A stretch of 64,000 nt of DNA from Warburgia ugandensis. Its lineage: Eukaryota > Streptophyta > Magnoliopsida > Canellales > Canellaceae. Within the stretch, counting starts at the first letter, position 1. The number at the start of each line of letters is the position of its first letter. The notes beneath the pieces are model-generated. The model saw only the letters and a program-made list of their open reading frames with translations. It had not been told where the DNA came from and ran no database searches. Positions 36,110 to 48,492 of this stretch are shown piece after piece. The position numbers were made by a program, and so were the translations under genes. The DNA lies in contig CP141132.1 of assembly GCA_035236585.1 (NCBI GenBank), positions 46,317,880 to 46,381,879 of the forward strand, read 5' to 3'.

Positions 36110-36411
36110 GTCGAGACATATTGTGTAGTATACCATACCTTGGATTATTTTCCTCTAGTCTAGGTTTAGGTTGCATTAGTTTAGGATTTTTCATTTATTT
36201 GCTATTTTCCTCATATTGACCAATTTCTTTGATTTTTATGCTAGGAAAATCAGCAAGGAGTGGTAGTGATCCCGTGGGCCACAGCTTCATCAACATAGAT
36301 TAGGTTTTCATTGCTTTCCTAGATTAGGATTTGAGTAAACTTACGGTCAGGCCTATTGTAATTTTAATTTTAATTTTAGTCAATTTTTAAATGGATTGTA
36401 ATAATACAAGG

Positions 36412-36438
36412 AAGTGTGGGGTATGATGGCCCACACTT
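36412..36438 (+). other. conserved leader hairpin, element C copy
   Basis: Arm AAGTGTGGG, loop GTATGATGG, arm CCCACACTT: perfect 9-bp stem. Confidence 0.78.
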
Positions 36439-36871
36439 GATCACCATCAGACCCCTCACTGTGAGGAATTCTCAACCAACTTTTAATTTTTAGGATAATT
36501 CTCAACCAATTTTTGGGATAAATTTCATCACCAACTCCTTGGCCTACCTAAGAATCAATTAACATCCTTGTATGTCACGATCCCAACCCTTGAACATTAA
36601 TTTAAAATCAAGTAGGAAGAGACTTAATCAAGATCATAGGACACTTTTTAGAAAGCCGTGGTCTATTGTCAGCCTAGTGGCTTCTTAACACTATGGTTAT
36701 AGTAGGTGTCTTAAAATCCAAATGATTTTCTTGCCTTTTTCATTAACATTAATTGAAGTTTAAATGCTAAACAATAGTCAAATATGGATAAAAGAAAGAG
36801 CTATCTAGATCTAGTCTAAGAAGTTACCACATATGTAGTAAGAAAAGATAATCAAGACTCTGCTTGATTAG

Positions 36872-36876
36872 TGAAG
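36872..36876 (+). repeat. target duplication TGAAG, left copy (E)
   Basis: Directly before solo LTR E; repeated at 41456-41460. Confidence 0.9.
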
Positions 36877-37232
36877 TGTAATAACCCCAAAAATCAAAAT
36901 ATGAGACATCAAAATTTAGAATGTACTAATAAATACGAATCCAACGCCACTAAGTACACTCAAATCCAAGATCATGGGAATAAAACCCAAAATTTTATAC
37001 ATAAATGGCAAAACGGTCTTTTTACACCATGTGGGGCCCACATGGGGCCCACAAGGGACCCAAAAATGAATCTTATGAGCAGCCCATGTGAAGTCAAGGG
37101 TCAAAAAACACCATCTCGTCTTGGGAAAGAGAAATGGAGCATGGGGAAGAAATAATGGAGCATGAGAGACTTTCATGCCATTTAATAATAAAAAATTAAA
37201 TATTATAATCATGAAAAAAGTACCAAAATGCC

Positions 37233-37240
37233 TATAAATA
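37233..37240 (+). promoter_or_regulatory. candidate TATA box, solo LTR E
   Basis: TATAAATA about 356 bp from the LTR start, followed by CAACCCC. If used, most of this long LTR is transcribed as R/U5. Confidence 0.45.
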
Positions 37241-37854
37241 CAACCCCAAAAACTCTCCAAAAATTCTCACAAAATCCCCATGAAATTTTCTTCACTCTCC
37301 CTGAAAAATTAGACCTAGATCCCTCCCCAAAAACCAAAAATTTCCAAGAGATATCTCTCTTTGCAATTTCTTTTTTCTTTTTAGATTGGAACAAGAGACC
37401 TAAAATCAATTAGGCACTCTGTTCCAGATCTAATTTCATCAATTCCACCATCCAAAACTTTCCACCATATCTATTCTACAAAACCTCCAAAGCAATTTCA
37501 AGATCCAATGGTTCAAACAACGAAAATTTGCAAGAAAGGTGGATCTTAGGCCATATCTTCATCAACAAGTTATTCTTTTTAAATTGGGCACATAACCAAG
37601 GTTTTTTCTCCAATCAGGTAGGTGGGAATACTTTCTATAGATGTTTAATACTGGCTTATGTAATTTTTTAGTTTACTGTAATTTATTTTGATGCTAAAAT
37701 AAGGTAAAAATAAAGTAATAATAGAACCCTTAATTCAGGATTACAAAGTGCTCAAATGAAAATTCTGAATGCACCAATAAATCCAGAAGGGTCCAAAACC
37801 CTTGGGGTAGAATTTTCACAAAGATCTGAGATGTTTTGGGCCCTCAATTGAGAG

Positions 37855-38110
37855 GGGATTGATTGGACGGTGCAAATGGACTGTTCGATCTCCTGATCGG
37901 ACGGACGATGTTACACACGTGTCCCTGGATGTCCTGTGCGGGCGCTTCCGCATCTCGAGGCAGCGAACGCGCTTGACGAACCAAGCGCGTTTCTCGCGCG
38001 TTCGTGGACGCCCCGTGTGGGAGGTTCTACATTTCATCGAAGAGGACGCGCCCGATGAACTGAGCGCGTTCCGCCTGGTTTATTCCGCCCGACTAATCTG
38101 GGCCATCTCT
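37855..38110. repeat. CpG-rich block in solo LTR E
   Basis: Dense CG dinucleotides in an otherwise AT-rich window, with GCGCGTT at about 37985, 37997 and 38065. Open frames exist on both strands here but carry no recognisable domain. Confidence 0.75.
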
Positions 38111-41100
38111 TCCTTGGGCCCAGATCAAATCTAGGCCCTAGGAAGGACTGTGACTTCCAGATCACATTCTGGAGTCATTTGAACTCCAAATTGAGATCGG
38201 AAAGAACCTATGGAAAGCTTAAAACCTCTATTTTCTGATGAAATGATAAAATAGACATAATATTTAGTAAAACTTTCTGTATTAAAGAAACAAGTTTCCA
38301 ATTACCGAGATCTTCAAGATCTGAGATGATCAGATCTTGGAAATAGGTTTTACTAATGATATACTATTGAAATAAAGTGATATCTATGGTTTAATTGGAC
38401 ATATATGAGATATATTAAGGGATCTACCCATTATGGTAGAAAAACCCTAAAAATACAAAGGGATCTACATGATCAATGAGATCAAGTGTGATCAGATTCT
38501 TGGGATGGATAAAATGAATGTTGATACAATGAAATCCAAGAAATTATGGATGGATTATGACAAAAATGATCAATATGATCTTTGGACTTTAACAAAGAAA
38601 ATCCCCTAAATATAACTAATACCCTTAATCAAAGGAAAAGATCTAAGATCTAATGGTTGGATCATAAGTAAAGGTTTCTAAAAATGTTAATGCAATTAGT
38701 TTCATTTTATATAATAGCATTTTAAATATGATTATGTTATAAAGCATGCTAGTATAACATTTAGACTTTAGCATGATATGTGATTTCATTGTTATCATAA
38801 GGTGCTAGATTTAATTATCTTAGGGGCACTTTAGTATGATTTCATGCCATTCTAACTTAGGACAATGCTAGAATTTCATACAATTTTATACTATTGAGAT
38901 TATACCTTAAGTCCATGTTAGTTTAAATTGAGTTATTAAGGTATATTAGTTGGAAATCATGTTAGAGTAATTTTAAGTACCTTGCCTCATTATCATTAAG
39001 TGTTAAATTATGTAGTTTTATGCTTTGAATTTATAATTCATTTATGGTTAAATGTTATTAGTAGATCTACTTGTTATGAGATAAAGGGCATAAAACATCA
39101 AAAATGTAATCTAATGAGAAAGTAGAGTTTCACAACACAAATAAGAATGGAGTACTTTGGACTTAATTAGTAAGGGCTATAGTTAGTAGGACAATATAAG
39201 GATTATCAAATCCTTGGCCCAAACTAGGAAAAGAATAATAAACCCCATGAATGACATTATAAATATTCATGGATTTAATTAAAATTCATTAAAAAGAGTA
39301 CTTAGAGTAAACATGCTTATAGGAACCATATGAAAGGTTGAGCTATGGTCATTCTAGTGAATGATGAATATAATGGTTAAGGGGGTTATCTAATAGAGCC
39401 TCCTCTTCCCCTACCTTCCGTTGACGTTTGTGAGGTCTAAACACCTCCTTACATGAGGATTGAAGTAACCACTTTGTGTTCACCCATTCAGCTAGTAAGC
39501 CTTAGCCAATTGGAAATAAGAGCAGTCTAGATTTAGGCTTGAATAAGTTACCTTCATCTAGCACATTAACTGGTTGAATAATAATAATAAGAGCATAAAA
39601 GGTTAGTAAATTACCTAACCCTAATAAAAATAGTAAGTAAGATAAGGATGATCAAACAAGATCTATTAGATCTTGGATGATCAAGAACAATAAGAAATAG
39701 AATATTATATTGTACTTAGTATGCATGTTTATTAGTATGCTTGTTATAGTTCATTAGATTAGATAATCCAAACCCTTGATCAAAGATGATTCAAGGAAGA
39801 AAACCAAGATCATCCTCCTTAGGGATGATCCAATAACTAAACTTAGATCAAAGAAGAACTAGATGATAGAAGATCTAGAACCCTGATCTTTATCAACATG
39901 TGTAGATTGTAAATCAATGGATCTATGAAAGATCAAGATCAAGGAGATGGACACACAAAGACTTAGAGATAGAAAAATACTTAGATATGAATGATCTAAA
40001 GATCATTCTAAACATCAGATCTAGTGATTAATAGAATTGTTCATAATTTATATATTGACAATGTGTATGGATGTACAGATCATATACATATGTCAGGATC
40101 ATGGAAGATTTGGGAAAAGAGATCACTCCTTAAAGGTAGGAGGATTTGATGAATGCATTTACATGAGATATACATGATTGTACTCATGATCTTATGTTGA
40201 TAAGAGTAATGTTAATACTTGTATTAAATCTCTTGAAAACCTTATGATCCAACAAAACACATATAAGATGGTTAATGACTAAACTATAAGTGAATAGGGA
40301 ACTAGAAAATATTTCAGCCCTAAGTAAATAGACATATGGTCTAATATATATGAAATCTATTTTACATACAAGCTTGGAGGCTTGTGAGTTTGTTTTAATA
40401 GGCATAAGCCTAGGGGAATGCTATTGCTAGAGGAGTTATGAGGGTTTGGCCACCCGCTCCTTGAAATTTGATGATATGATGATACCTTGCCCAAAGAGAG
40501 GCTAAAAGTCAGGTGGCGGCAATTATGGGAAGGCCACCACTGTGAAAGTCTTGCCCCCCCATACGGGCAGTGACATAATATTTTCCACCGTGGTATCAGT
40601 GGTGAATAGGGCAGTTATCCGAGCGCGTTAGTACGGATCAGACTGCAGCATAGCAACCTTTCTGATTATTTTGCACTATGATGCATATGAGAATAGGCAT
40701 GGTGAAATGCCTTATGTTATAGTATAATGAAATGCTAGGTAATTGTATATTACCAATATTTCCCAAGAAGGGAAATTTCCTAGTATAAGATTAGCTATAA
40801 TACTAAATTCTCAAAATGTAGAGAATTGATCAGCTTAGTTGGGAATGATATTTGACTACTTTCACAAATTTAACTAGTTTACCCATGAAGGGTATGTGTG
40901 TATATAGATATACATAACTTACAAAGTAAAGAGTATGTTTAAGGATAATGGAATTATGAAGTATTGGAATTACATTGTCAATTATTATGTTTCTTGAATC
41001 CCCTACCAAGCATTGTTGGCTGAGATATTGTAAATGTTGCAATATCTCAAATATAAGGAAGGAGAGTTAGGAGTTGAAGACGATAGAAGACTTGAAGAGA

Positions 41101-41455
41101 ATAATCTTCAAGGTATACCCTTGAAGACATGTATTTTTCTTTGTTGAGTGTTTTATTGTATGGTGAGCTTGAGTTTTGGATTATGTAATTTGGACAAGTA
41201 TTGTACTACATTTGGCTGTGCTGTGAACCACTAGATGGATCCTGGAGTTTAATAAAAGTATATTCCTTCAATGGAATTTTATTTTGTACACAAATTGTAC
41301 TTATGTTATGTATGAAGTGGTGACTTGGGTTTTCAAAACAAGTTCTAAAGAAAAGAATTTCCGCTGCTTTGTTTTGCGAAAAAATTTTACACTCTTAAGG
41401 GCCTTGCCTTTCAAAATACATTACAAAATGTGTTACAAAAATCCGGGTAGTCACA

Positions 41456-41460
41456 TGAAG
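41456..41460 (+). repeat. target duplication TGAAG, right copy (E)
   Basis: Element C resumes with ACTAGGATTT, matching element A at 23273. Confidence 0.9.
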
Positions 41461-41577
41461 ACTAGGATTTAGTTGTGCATCATTTATCTTAAGTTTGGCA
41501 TTTAAGTTGCATCATATAGGGTTTTCCATAAAAAATAAAAATAAAATCTCATTCATTATATATAATGATTTGTTTAG

Positions 41578-42060
41578 TTGTACACGAAGTTGAGAACAAG
41601 GGCCTATGATGAAGGGGATAAATTTGATATGTCGATGGATAGGCTAGATATTATGGAAAGTCAATTGCTTAGAATAATAGCTTCTAGGCAGGCTATGCCA
41701 CAATCTCAATACCATAATAATTTTACCTGTTCTGAGCATCCCTATCCTGGCCCTCAAACTCCACATACAATGAATACTATCAAGAGCTAGGGATGCACCC
41801 AATGCATTCACAAATCCTAATAATGACTACTATCCTGAGATAAATTATAATGGATGAGCTAGACATCATGAACAACCATGGTCTCGGGATTATCAACCAT
41901 ATCAGGAAGAACTGCAATGGGCCACCCTGGTCAACACTACCATGACTATCAAGAATATCAGGATTTACCATCATGGGTTCAACTTGCTCAACCCTTTTTC
42001 AGGGCCCAAATGTCACAAAAATACCAACCTTGTGAGTCATTTCCTTTATAGAATGAAGAA
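41578..42060 (+). pseudogene. gag C-terminal relic, element C
   Basis: Two broken frames. One reads MDRLDIMESQLLRIIASRQ (about 41629-41688), resembling the short coiled segment late in Athila-type gag. Another, near 41797-41920, reads DAPNAFTNPNNDYYPE followed by INYNG, a stop and ARHHEQPWS, similar in layout to the Asn/Tyr-rich stretch after the gag zinc knuckle in A and B. The capsid domain itself is missing. Assignment rests on order and weak similarity. Confidence 0.45.
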
Positions 42061-42239
42061 CCACCATCAGAAAAGAATATGCAGCATACTTTTTAGATAA
42101 TGAAAAACGACATGGTTACTGTTAATAAGACGAATGATGGAATGAAATGAAAGATGGAGGAATGATAAGAGGAAATGAAACCAATATAGGAAAATACTAA
42201 CAAAAATATTGTTAAATTTATAAAAAAGACTGAGGAAAT

Positions 42240-42930
42240 GAAACAATTTGAGGATAATGAAGAGCAATTTGTTAATGATAATAAGATGGAAATATTGTAC
42301 GATTATTCTAAGCTACAAAGTCCATAACCGTCCATAGAAACCTCTCACTCAAATCTACTAGAGCCATGTTCTAATCCTTATTACGATTATGATGAAGAGA
42401 CTTCCAATGATGAAGAGAATGAAGTCGTAGAAATATCCAACCCAGATCCTCTAGAATGGTGTCTTGCTTATTTTTATGATTTTGATGAAGACATGTCCAT
42501 TGTAGAGGTGAATGAGTTGTTTATTGTGCCGTTAATGGGCACTTCTCAATGGCAAGCTAGAGTAGATACCCCTATAGAGCCTGAAATAATACATGAGCCT
42601 TGCAACGTCAAGGATGCACCTAATTGGGACCTACAAATCTTATTTGAACAAACATTATATAGTAATATAGGCCCAACTAAAACCTTACCTATGCCAGCTA
42701 AACAGGAAGAAAAAGAGTCAGTCAATGTACTAACTCTACATCAACCTACTCTATGGTACACATGAGAAGATACTCAGTGTTTAAGCAAAACCATGTCCCC
42801 GCCTCTAGTAATACAAGAACCACCTTTTAGGGAAGGGCAAAGTCAGCTTATACCCCTATCTCAAGACAATGTTAGGGAAATGGAGGAAAAAGATAAACTA
42901 TATATATATATATATAGAGATATATATTAG
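42240..42930 (+). pseudogene. pre-reverse-transcriptase linker relic, element C
   Basis: Frame open from about 42331 to 42765 apart from one early stop. DPLEWCLAYFYDFDEDMS, then a V-N-E-L stretch and MGTSQWQARV, aligns with DPLEACLMHFNGEFDLDK and SPIMHTSKWSPFMEPLP in element B (reverse strand, 53041-53253). The later part, DLQILFEQTLYSNIGPTKTL, matches LPENLKYSYLGPIETLP in B. In Athila-type polyproteins this segment sits just before reverse transcriptase. Here no reverse transcriptase follows: an (AT)n run and non-coding sequence take over after 42890. It is the longest readable coding relic of C. Confidence 0.65.
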
Positions 42931-45004
42931 TCAATGCTATTCTCCAATCTGGTCATTAAGAGGACCATTCATCTTCATAGGGTCCAACAAAATGCACAAT
43001 GGTACACGAAATCATCATGTTACCACCCCCTCAAAATACATGGTGGAGGAATTATATTGACTATTGTGAAATTTTGAAGATGGGGGATCATCAATATGGT
43101 CCTACAAAATTCACAATAGTGGTGATTTGTTGTGTAATAAGGGTATCACCACCTAAAATTTTAGGGTAGAGGCAATATATGGACTACTGCCAGATTCTGA
43201 AGTGGCATGAGAAATCTTACCAATTCATTCTTAAGGTTAGGATTAGAAAATATAAGTAAGTCTAGGAGAAATTAGGTTAGTTATAGGCCATATCTAGTTG
43301 AAGACACAAAACTTAGTGCCCACTCGATGGCAACCCAGGATTTTTTAAGAAGTCTCATTTGTATGCATTACCCATTCATCATGTAGGTGTCCTATATTTT
43401 AAAACATTGAGGACAATGTTTAGTTCAAGTTAGGTGGTGTAGATATATATGAGATTTCTAAACTTTCTTTTATTTTTGAAATTTTTTGAAATTTTTTTTG
43501 ATAAGTTCCTTTATAAAGATGAGTGGTTAGATTTTCTAAATATTTAGCCATCTTACAAACTTTAGCTTATTAATAGAGTTGTATACAATTAGTTCACTGA
43601 TTTATTCCTTTTCTAATGTGTCTCATGAAAAATTAAACTCGGAGCATTAATTGCACAAAATAGCTATATATAGCTTAAGTTGAAGAGAAAAATATAACTT
43701 AGAGATCCTAAAGAAGATCTGTGGAGACATATAACCCAAGTGAGTTTTGAGCCATTTTTCTTTTTCTGAGGGTTATACATAAATTCAAAATTTTCTTTGG
43801 TGGACATTATTTCTTACTTGGTCTCATTATTATTCATCAAGGTCAATTATTGAGAAATCACAAAATACTATATCATATATCTCTTAAGTTTATGATCATT
43901 TTTAAGTCATATAAAACCTATGAAATGATAAAGTCCATCTTTGGCAAAGTCAAAGCATTTAGCCCTCCCTATATTATTTTTTCCTAGTTTGTAGCCAAAT
44001 AACCTTTACCTACATTGAACCCCAATAATATTATCCCTTACCCATTTGTTTTGGAAATATGTAGAGAAGATTAAAGAATATCTTGGAAAAAAGTATGGAC
44101 AATACAATTCAAGAGATGAACATTACAAAAAACTAAAAAAAGAAATTTCAAAAAGGCTATATGCAAAGTTAAGTGAAAAATAAAGAAATGAGACGGCCAA
44201 TGAAAAAGAGGAATGTTCACTCTTGCGAGAAAAAAATGGAAAAGTTGTGAATACACTGATAGAAGACATTTACATATTTTCTAGACAACCTTTGTTTACC
44301 TTTATATCCATTCTTTTGATAACCCTTATCTAAGCTAATGTTTAGTCCTAATAGAAGTCCTAACTTGATCTTAGGAGAAGTATGGCTTAGATATGGTTAT
44401 AAATGAATATGAAGTTTTGTAGAATGTAACATTCTTAGTGGTTGATATCATGTCATGAGATCATTATCATTATTTCTAAGTTATTGTTCTTTTGTATGAA
44501 ATATGTGAGACTTTTGAACTTAATAACAACATTATATTCACATATTAATGAGAGTATGCCTTTCTGAGTGACAAGTATATCTTATGAGAATTGAATTTAA
44601 AGCATACATTTAGATGATAATTTAGGTTATATTTGAATAAAAAACTATAATTATATATCAGCTATAGCAGACACTCACCTTCTAAAGTTTAATAGAATAA
44701 TGGGATATCTTTAGCATAATGGTAGGATTTTGAGCCGTTGTGTTCATCTTTATTAGCAAGCTGAAGTTAAGTATTAAATATGAGCTGAATATGAGAATTT
44801 TTTTCGAGATGAATAATGGATTTTCATAAAAATGTGGGTATATTCACTCTATAACCTCACGAGGCCAAACTACTCCACTAGGGATAATCTAGGGGTTGTT
44901 ACATTTTTTAAATGCAATTGTGAGTAACTATGAAAGTGGCACCTAGTATTAGTTTTTGAAAAAGGATCTTTTGCATATTTTCCTTAGGAATAGCAAAATG
45001 CTAA
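42931..45004 (+). other. 3' non-coding region of element C
   Basis: No coding homology. From about 43310 it matches the post-integrase region of A and B: a GATGGCAACCCAGGA block, then AAACATTGAGGACAATGTTT, then ATAACCCAAGTGAG. Ends in the G-rich tract. Confidence 0.6.
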
Positions 45005-45015
45005 TTTTGGGGGTG
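45005..45015 (+). promoter_or_regulatory. polypurine tract of element C
   Basis: TTTTGGGGGTG directly before TGATGAGTATC, the start of C's 3' LTR. Confidence 0.7.
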
Positions 45016-45860
45016 TGATGAGTATCTAATTTTGCATAAAAACTACCCAATTAGTTACCAAAGTGTTACAACTTATAGGAGTAGATTAGGGTTTTTAGAC
45101 TAAAATTTGTATCACATACATTTTTGATGTATTGACTGAAAAAAATTGTCATTTTGTATCACATGCATTTTTGATGTATTGACTAAAATTTTTTGACATT
45201 TTGTAGGAAGCAAGATGATGATCCAACGGCCCAGATCGATTGGGATGAAATTAGAAGATCAAGATCATAAGACTGACTCAAAGCTAAGAATCATCAATCC
45301 AACATGAAACCAAAGGTCAAGATCATCTTTAACACAAGCAATGCATGCAATCAAAGGAACTAAAGGTGGCCAAAGTGGGCCTATGAAGCAAACCATGCTT
45401 TTCCACCACCTTTACATGGGAACCACTCAAGACACCTTTGCCATGTAAGCCATGAGAGAAGTTGACAAGCTAAGAAATTTAAGCCAAGGGATTAAGCTAT
45501 GAAGCTATGCTAAGAGAACCATCTAAGCTAGCCATGAAGCTTAGCCAATGAAGCATTCAAAGTTAGCCATCTAAGCCACATGAGCTAAGCTAAATGGAAA
45601 TCCATGATTGGAGGAGAATCCAAGGGACTATCCTTTGGATTTATGGGGTTATTTTGAAGAGAATTAAGAGAAATTTTATTAGGATAACATGGCATGTGGA
45701 CCAAAAGGAAGAGAACCTTCTATTTTTCATATTTTTCATTATTTTCCCTCTCTTTTTCTCACTTGCCACCTCACCCCTAAGATGCACCATGATTTTCACT
45801 TTCCATTTAGGAGTCCTACCTTTCTAAGCCTCTCCCACCTTCCATTCCTACCATCCAACC
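45016..45860 (+). mobile_element. element C 3' LTR, first piece
   Basis: Aligns with 33150-34015. Ends in CCATCCAACC, where element B is inserted. Confidence 0.88.
45856..45860 (+). repeat. target duplication CAACC, left copy (B)
   Basis: Repeated at 59175-59179. Single copy at the empty site 34011-34015. Confidence 0.85.
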
Positions 45861-48477
45861 TTTGTTTCAAATAAACTTGCAAGTTCATGAATCTATTGTA
45901 ATATTCTTACGTGAGTGAGGTTGATCCCACAAGGAATCAAACAGCTGTGTATTATGTGGTTCCTTACTTAGACTATATAACTTAACAAAAGATAGTGAGA
46001 TTTAAAACCTAAACTAAGATTGTAAACTTAATATAAATTGAACACATGACATATGAAAATAAAAGTAAACAAAATAAGATGAAAAATTTCCTAAAAAACT
46101 ATTTTCTAAGAATAACCCTTTCCTAAATTGAAATTTAACTTTCTAAGATTAGAATTAGAAACTCTCTAAAACTAATGATCAACTAATGAATCAAACAAAT
46201 AGAGTAGAAACTCATCTAACAATCATGCACATGGCACCATGGATGGTGCGTACGAGCCTGTGATCAAATGGCTACAGGATATTTTAAATGCAAACTAAAA
46301 GCATGTAATCTTAGTGCATCTATGGTAACTATCTAGATGGAACATGTAGACATTAGGATGCATAGAAATCTAATGGAGAACTAGACTAAAAGCAAATGCA
46401 TCAAATAACTTTATATAACACTCCCTCATAACCAAGTGAAAGACATAAAAGGAGTACACATGGTTCAAGGATGTTGGCGTGTAACTTCTTTACTAAATCT
46501 AAATGATCCTTGACACAAATAGAAAACCATGGATTGCATGACAATATTCAAGCACAACTTGTATGATTCCTTAACGAAAGAATGCATGAAACATTTAACT
46601 AAAGTATGTAACCATGTGTGTGAATCTTATCATGAAAATCTTCTTAGTATCACCATGAAACATTTTGACTTCAAAAAAATGATCATTCATGAACAACACT
46701 CATGGTTTATGGTTGAAATTCATTCACAACTTAGAAACTTAAATCATTTAAATCACTCTAGGGAAAGCTAAACCACCAAATGATTTTATTGAATCCAAAA
46801 TTACATATAGTGGTACCCGTGTACATGTCTTGAATAATTAAATGGTACGCACTTTTCTAATAAGGAAATCTCAGCCAAAACCACCTTAAAATACCCACAA
46901 TTTATAGCCAATATCATCAAGCATCATGCATGGGAACCATAGAAGAAAAGAAGCGATCAAAAGCCATAAAATTGGAAAAGAAAGCACCTAGATGTGGATC
47001 TATAATAAAGTGAAGATAAAAGAGTTAAGAAAGAAGAGTAATGAGATTCAAGGTATCTTTCCCTTGGCTGTCACCTAAGACAAAAGTAACCTAGGATCTA
47101 TGAAGAGCGAATAGAGATGGATAACAAAGGATAAGACAAGTTGAAAGGAAAACATGGAAAATTACTATGCATAAACTATCTAGCCAAAGGAAAACTAATA
47201 AAACAATGAACAAGAATGCAAGCTTAGAAGGATTACCATTCAAATGAGGAAGGAATCAAAGAAGAAGCTTGGAGATGGCTTGGAGGTGTTGGACTCATCC
47301 CACTTCTAAGCATTCCACCTTGATTTTCCATTTAGAAAGGGAGGTGTGGAAAAGAGTAGAAAAGTAGGAGGGAGGCATCACTTTTTAGGAGCCTTCTTCC
47401 TTCCCAAAGATGTCAAAATGTAGAATCCCTAGAGGAGTTATATAGGTGGCTGCCTTCTCCTCTTTTCTAAGATATGATCCTATGGTGGAGATGATTAAGA
47501 TGAGATGTAATAGTGAGGATTAATTTTTGATAGATAGGTGGATAGGAAAGAGATGTAGAAGTGAGGAAATATGGAGAGATAAGGGGAAAGAAGTGGAGTG
47601 AGGGGATTGGATAGAGTTAGAATAGTGAGTTGGTCAAAGAGTCTTAGAAATTTGAAACACTTTAAGTGGAAATTCGCAGTAGATTTGTGTGGTGAGGTGA
47701 AAAGTGAGAAAAAAGTATAAAAAAAACATAAAAAGTGAAGGGAACTCTTCCAATTGGTTCACATGCTCCTTTATCCTAGTGGAATTTTCCTCAATTTTCT
47801 TCAAAATATTCCCATAAATCACAAGGATAATTGTTTTGAATTTCATCCAATCTTAGCCTTCCATTTGGCTTAGCTTGATGGCTTAAATGGCTAACTTTGA
47901 AGGCTCCTTTGGCAAGGCTTCATGGCTGCCTTTGGAAGCTTCCTTGGCTTGACTTCATGGCTCAATCTATTGGCTTGAGTGGTTTGAATTCCTTAGCTTG
48001 CCACCTTCTCTCATGGCTTGTATGGCTGAGGTGGCTTAAGTGGCTTCCATGCAAAGGTGGTGGGAATTCATGGCTTACTTCATGGACTCACTTTGGCCAT
48101 CTCTAGCTCCTTTAATCGCATCTACTTCTGGTCCAAAAGATGATCTTGACCTTTGTTATCATGTTGGATTGATGATTTTGGGGCTTTGATTCTAATTTTT
48201 TTTATCTTGATCTTCAATTTCATCTGGATCAATCTCAATTGTTTGATCATCATCTCTCTTCCTACAAAAGATAAAAATTCTGATTAAATCCTATAAAAAT
48301 ATGATTAATCACATACTTACCTCGGATTAGCCTTTGGACCTACAGAATAACAAACCTTTATTAGATAAAAAATGCACGTGTTACGAATTTTTGTCTAAAA
48401 ACCATAATTTACCCTTATAAGTTGTAACACATGGGTAACTAAATGCATGGTTTTTATGCAAAATTAAACACTTATCA
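45861..48477 (-). mobile_element. element B 3' LTR (2.62 kb)
   Basis: On the minus strand starts TGATAAGTG and ends TTTGAAACAAA. Collinear with 56712-59174. Candidate TATA at 47439-47445. Confidence 0.9.
47439..47445 (-). promoter_or_regulatory. candidate TATA box, element B 3' LTR
   Basis: CTATATA on the minus strand, kept at 58114-58120 in the other LTR. Confidence 0.4.
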
Positions 48478-48492
48478 CACCCCCCACCAGCA
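48478..48492 (-). promoter_or_regulatory. polypurine tract of element B
   Basis: Minus strand reads TGCTGGTGGGGGGTG directly before the 3' LTR start. Confidence 0.8.

Larger units (their letters stand above)
36110..36876 (+). other. leader region of element C
   Basis: Collinear with 22237-23265 of element A, including the conserved hairpin at 36412-36438 and a CTCACTGTGAG palindrome near 36456. No coding sequence. Interrupted at 36877 by solo LTR E. Confidence 0.65.
36877..41455 (+). mobile_element. solo LTR E, Del/Tekay-like (4.58 kb)
   Basis: Starts TGTAATAACCCC, ends GGGTAGTCACA and is flanked by TGAAG on both sides, with no internal region. The ends are those of Del/Tekay LTRs. Interior landmarks shared with LTR2 and LTR3 are the GATC-dense parts (38150-38690, 39640-40080) and the block at 40430-40680. 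It carries a TATAAATA motif at 37233 and a GC-rich, CpG-rich block at 37855-38110. A solo LTR arises when the two LTRs of an element recombine and delete the middle. The site lies in C's leader, and element A shows an unoccupied counterpart around 23261-23280. Confidence 0.9.

Noticed and set aside
37859..38134. Open frames on both strands in the CpG-rich block, first suspected to be a captured gene piece
   Set aside because: No recognisable motif, both strands open owing to composition, and the block lies within solo LTR E.
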